15,778 nucleotides of DNA, taken from Candidatus Falkowiibacteriota bacterium (lineage in GTDB: Bacteria > Patescibacteriota > Patescibacteriia > Patescibacteriales > UBA12465). The notes under the pieces are model-generated. The model did not search any database, was not told the origin of the DNA, and saw only the letters and a list, made by a program, of their open reading frames with translations. Location: assembly GCA_903839955.1 (NCBI GenBank), contig CAIMEI010000052.1, positions 1 to 15,778 on the forward strand. The letters run 5' to 3'. Every line of letters begins with the position of its first letter. Within the stretch, counting starts at the first letter, position 1. A program made the translations under genes and the position numbers. This document shows, in pieces, positions 14,907-15,778 of this stretch.

Positions 14907-14931
14907 AAAAACCGGCGCTTGGCCGGTTTTT
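14907..14931 (-). terminator. Terminator of radC
   Basis: AAAAACCGGC (14907-14916) pairs with GCCGGTTTTT (14922-14931) around loop GCTTG. Read on the minus strand the hairpin is followed by TTTTTTG, 14 nt beyond the radC stop. It is symmetric and may also back up the preceding plus-strand terminator. Confidence 0.8.
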
Positions 14932-14944
14932 AGGAGGTAGGGCG

Positions 14945-15670
14945 TTATATTTTAAACGGAATACTCACAAATTTATTTTTACCAATCACCAAGTGATCAA
15001 GGAAATCTATGCCCAGAATTTGGCCAGCTTCGGCCAATTTTTGCGTCACCTCCAAGTCAGCTTCGGTGATTTTTAGCGCTCCGGATGGATGATTATGGGC
15101 GACAATGATGGCGACCGCGGAATATTCTAGGGCAGGCTTGAAAACTTCGCGCGGGTGGACGATGCTGGCGGTCAGACTGCCAATGGAAATCACTTCGTCG
15201 TGGACGATTTTGTATTGGCTGTTGAGATAGAGGCCACGGAAATGCTCCTTGGGCAGGGCGCGCATGTCTTTCAGATATTCGAATGCTTGTTTGGTGCTTT
15301 TAATGACCACCGAGCCGTGGGCTTTTTTCTCGTAGAAACGGCGGCCCAACTCAAAGCAGGCGACAATTTGGCAGGCTTTGACGAGCGGAATGTCTAGCTC
15401 TTGGCTGATGATTTTGGGGTCGCGCTGGTTGATAAGCGTTTTTTCGCCGTATTCTTTTAATAATCTCGCACTCATCACTGAAACTTCTTCCTTTTTGGTG
15501 CCGACGCTCAAAACGACGGACAATAATTCTGGCACAGAAAGTTCTTCTGGTCCCTTGGCCATCATTTTTTCTCGCGGCCGATCTTTGGTCTCCAGCTCTT
15601 TAACTTTGAGAACGTATTTTTTATCGGAATTCAGGACGAAATCATGGTCCTGGAGGGTATAGTTTGACAT
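14945..15670 (-). CDS. radC: RadC family JAB-domain protein
   Basis: 241 residues, slightly longer than typical RadC (~225). An N-terminal helix-hairpin-helix-like region (about 25-115; RPREKMMAKGPEELSVPELL, then GTKKEEV) precedes a JAB/MPN metalloprotease-fold domain. The metal site is complete: E159 in HDEVISIG, then H192 and H194 in AHNHPSGALKITEAD with D205, and the closing GIDFLDHLVIG. The blocks ASIVHPREVFKPAL and HNHPSG are diagnostic. The family is historically tied to DNA repair, but its biochemical role is not established. It is monocistronic on the minus strand, with its own extended -10 promoter upstream and a terminator 14 nt after its stop. No Shine-Dalgarno sequence is seen before the ATG. 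Confidence 0.95.
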   Translation of the reverse strand: MSNYTLQDHDFVLNSDKKYVLKVKELETKDRPREKMMAKGPEELSVPELLSVVLSVGTKKEEVSVMSARLLKEYGEKTLINQRDPKIISQELDIPLVKACQIVACFELGRRFYEKKAHGSVVIKSTKQAFEYLKDMRALPKEHFRGLYLNSQYKIVHDEVISIGSLTASIVHPREVFKPALEYSAVAIIVAHNHPSGALKITEADLEVTQKLAEAGQILGIDFLDHLVIGKNKFVSIPFKI

Positions 15671-15698
15671 ATATAAGTAAATTTATTGTCTTGTTTCA

Positions 15699-15707
15699 AT
15701 TATAGCA
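15699..15707 (-). promoter_or_regulatory. Extended -10 promoter of radC
   Basis: The minus strand reads TGC-TATAAT (15707-15699), a perfect extended -10. The -35 region is weak. The expected leader before the ATG at 15670 is about 20-25 nt. Confidence 0.65.
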
Positions 15708-15753
15708 GGGATGTGGTAAATTTAGAAGAGATTAATTCAATTTTCAAGAATAT

Positions 15754-15778
15754 ATGACCTTATCGGACAAGCAAATTT
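15754..15778 (+). CDS. Start of a divergent gene, cut by window edge (possibly dCTP deaminase)
   Basis: An ATG at 15754 opens a frame reading MTLSDKQI to the window end, divergent from radC. Many dCTP deaminases begin with M-x-L-S-D-x-x-I, so dcd is a reasonable guess, but eight residues cannot establish it. No Shine-Dalgarno sequence or clear promoter was found in the 83-bp gap. Confidence 0.35.

Overview
The window looks like a chromosomal segment of a small-genome bacterium, most likely Patescibacteria (Candidate Phyla Radiation, Parcubacteria-like). This is inferred from gene content and style: compact operons, mostly A/T-rich leaders without Shine-Dalgarno sequences, a long-form nucleoside diphosphate kinase, a two-membrane-helix giant repeat protein of unknown function, and housekeeping genes (gyrA, rmuC, radC) interspersed with orphan genes. 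No rRNA, tRNA, IS element, phage or CRISPR array was seen.

Layout. (1) From the left edge to 4182, on the plus strand, lies the 3' part of a very large gene. Its product has two membrane helices and a long Asp/Asn/Pro-rich tail built from ~129-codon repeats. The frame is open from base 1, so the true start is outside the window. A terminator follows. (2) 4241-5481 is a self-contained unit: a near-consensus promoter, a ~190-nt leader holding a 25-position hairpin, a gene for a secreted protein made of three divergent beta-rich repeats, and a terminator. (3) 5501-9861 is an operon: an MBL-fold hydrolase, nucleoside diphosphate kinase, a small single-helix membrane protein and DNA gyrase subunit A, with a strong promoter in front and a bidirectional terminator behind. 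(4) 9874-10644, minus strand, encodes a six-helix membrane protein that converges on gyrA and shares its terminator. (5) 10747-14055 is a second plus-strand operon: RmuC, a nucleotidyltransferase-like protein and an O-antigen ligase/polymerase-like membrane protein. The last two genes overlap by ATGA. (6) 13966-14232, minus strand, encodes a small protein whose 3' end overlaps the ligase gene by 90 bp. (7) 14282-14895 is a second self-contained unit encoding a 158-residue orphan protein. Its promoter is strikingly similar, spacer included, to the one at 4258. (8) 14945-15670, minus strand, is radC, followed at the right edge by the first codons of a divergent plus-strand gene.

How they fit together: the gyrase/Ndk operon supports DNA topology and dNTP supply. 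RmuC and RadC belong to recombination/repair-associated families. The nucleotidyltransferase-like/ligase pair suggests cell-surface glycan work. The most unusual material is the giant repeat protein, the two promoter-sharing orphan units, the leader hairpin, and the three helically phased GGATAAA repeats between divergent promoters near 14260.
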